This document shows, piece after piece, positions 5,241-5,830 of a DNA stretch of 5,830 nucleotides (the first letter of the stretch is position 1; the number at the start of each line of letters is the position of its first letter). The stretch lies in assembly GCF_001983105.1 (NCBI RefSeq), contig NZ_MOMC01000063.1, positions 47,251 to 53,080 on the forward strand, given 5' to 3'. A program made the translations under genes and the position numbers. The DNA comes from Pseudofrankia asymbiotica (lineage in GTDB: Bacteria > Actinomycetota > Actinomycetes > Frankiales > Frankiaceae). The notes beneath the pieces were generated by a model. It was not told the DNA's origin. It worked only from the letters and a program-made list of their open reading frames with translations, and made no database searches.

Positions 5241-5830
5241 TCAGTCGGTGTAGGGATTCCTCAGAGTCATCGGGGTGCGCGCGGTGTCGAGTGCGAGCTC
5301 GGGAAAGCGGGGACCTGCCGTGTAGTAGCGGGCCCGGGTTCGGCCGACCGGTACCAGAACTTGAGCGGTAGTCAGGTCGCGGAGGTCGCGTTGTGCCTGT
5401 TGCAGGCTGAGCCCCTCCGCGTGCTCGTAACGTGAGCGGCGGACACGTCCGGCCATGGCCACGTCATGGAGGGCGGTCACCACGCGCTCGTCGAGGTCAG
5501 CCTCGCCGGCGAACTCCGAGAGTGCACCCCATACCCGTCCGGAGCGGTCGAGTCGGCCCTGCACAGTCTGGGCCTGCTGGTGATAGGCGGTCAGGCTGAA
5601 GCGGATCCAGCTGGCGACGTCCTGGTCGGGAACGTACCGTGGGCCCCGGTCCGCGAGTTCGCGGTAGTACTCCCAGGTGTTGCCGGGGCGCCCAAGCCAC
5701 GCCTCGATGGACGAGAACTCCGGGGCGAGAACACCCTCACGAGCGATCATGAGCGTCTGCAGGGACCGGGACATCCGGCCGTTCCCGTCAGCCCACGGGT
5801 GGATGGACACGAGGTGCAGATGCGCCATAG
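5241..5830 (-). CDS. Fic-domain protein, probable AMP-transferase with C-terminal winged helix (5' partial)
   Basis: The frame runs off the right edge; 195 residues from an internal Met at 5828 to the stop at 5241-5243 are visible. Family members with this architecture are about 350-400 residues, so roughly half is missing. The Fic core motif HPWADGNGR (visible residues 10-18; consensus HPFx[DE]GN[GK]R) is intact in its catalytic His10, Asp14, Asn16 and Arg18, with Trp in place of the usual Phe. Fic enzymes transfer AMP (or another nucleotide or phosphate group) from a nucleotide to a hydroxyl of a target protein. The following helices (SRSLQTLMIAREG, WEYYRELAD, WIRFSLTAYHQQ) fit the Fic fold. 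Residues about 115-172 look like the winged helix-turn-helix often fused to this Fic type (SLQQAQRDLRDL, then RARYYTAG as the wing), which suggests DNA binding or autoregulation. The inhibitory motif [ST]xxxE[GN] is not visible; it would be expected in the missing N-terminal part. It is convergent with the phosphatase gene. Confidence 0.9.
   Translation of the reverse strand, partial: MAHLHLVSIHPWADGNGRMSRSLQTLMIAREGVLAPEFSSIEAWLGRPGNTWEYYRELADRGPRYVPDQDVASWIRFSLTAYHQQAQTVQGRLDRSGRVWGALSEFAGEADLDERVVTALHDVAMAGRVRRSRYEHAEGLSLQQAQRDLRDLTTAQVLVPVGRTRARYYTAGPRFPELALDTARTPMTLRNPYTD

Noticed and set aside
1..5830. CRISPR array, insertion sequence or transposase
   Set aside because: No repeated spacer-like units, no terminal inverted repeats framing a gene and no transposase or integrase motifs were seen.

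Overview
The window is very GC-rich, with G or C at almost every third codon position. Together with the gene families present this points to a high-GC actinobacterium (Streptomyces, Frankia, Actinomadura or a relative). That placement rests on composition and protein style only.

Layout. Positions 1-519 (+) hold the C-terminal sensor domain of a DeoR/GlpR-family repressor whose DNA-binding half lies outside the window. A 126-base gap follows, with a short GC hairpin, a perfect 14-base palindrome and a plausible sigma70-type promoter. These drive a two-gene operon (+): a short-chain dehydrogenase/reductase (646-1488) and a type I Baeyer-Villiger monooxygenase (BVMO) with a long N-terminal extension like that of 4-hydroxyacetophenone monooxygenase (1547-3499). 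The 58 bases between them hold a hairpin and a short tandem repeat. The next gap (3500-3675) has a 19-base-period direct repeat and a second perfect palindrome lying on an extended -10 element. It precedes a GAF plus SpoIIE-type PP2C phosphatase gene (3676-5070, +). The 170 bases after it hold what looks like the 3' end of a tRNA without the rest of the tRNA. The window closes with the C-terminal part of a Fic-domain protein on the minus strand (5241-5830), cut by the window edge.

How the genes may work together. The dehydrogenase and the BVMO fit an alcohol to ketone to ester/lactone sequence, a common catabolic or tailoring module; no hydrolase for the resulting ester is visible. Their promoter region carries a palindrome of the kind bound by TetR-family repressors, but no TetR gene is in the window. 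The phosphatase looks like a stand-alone RsbU-style signalling protein without a visible anti-sigma or antagonist partner. The Fic protein next to a tRNA fragment suggests the right end of the window may border accessory or integrated DNA.

I do not see a clearly undescribed system. The most useful leads are the two palindromic operator candidates, the tRNA 3'-end fragment, and unusual active-site or cofactor-site residues in the dehydrogenase and the BVMO.
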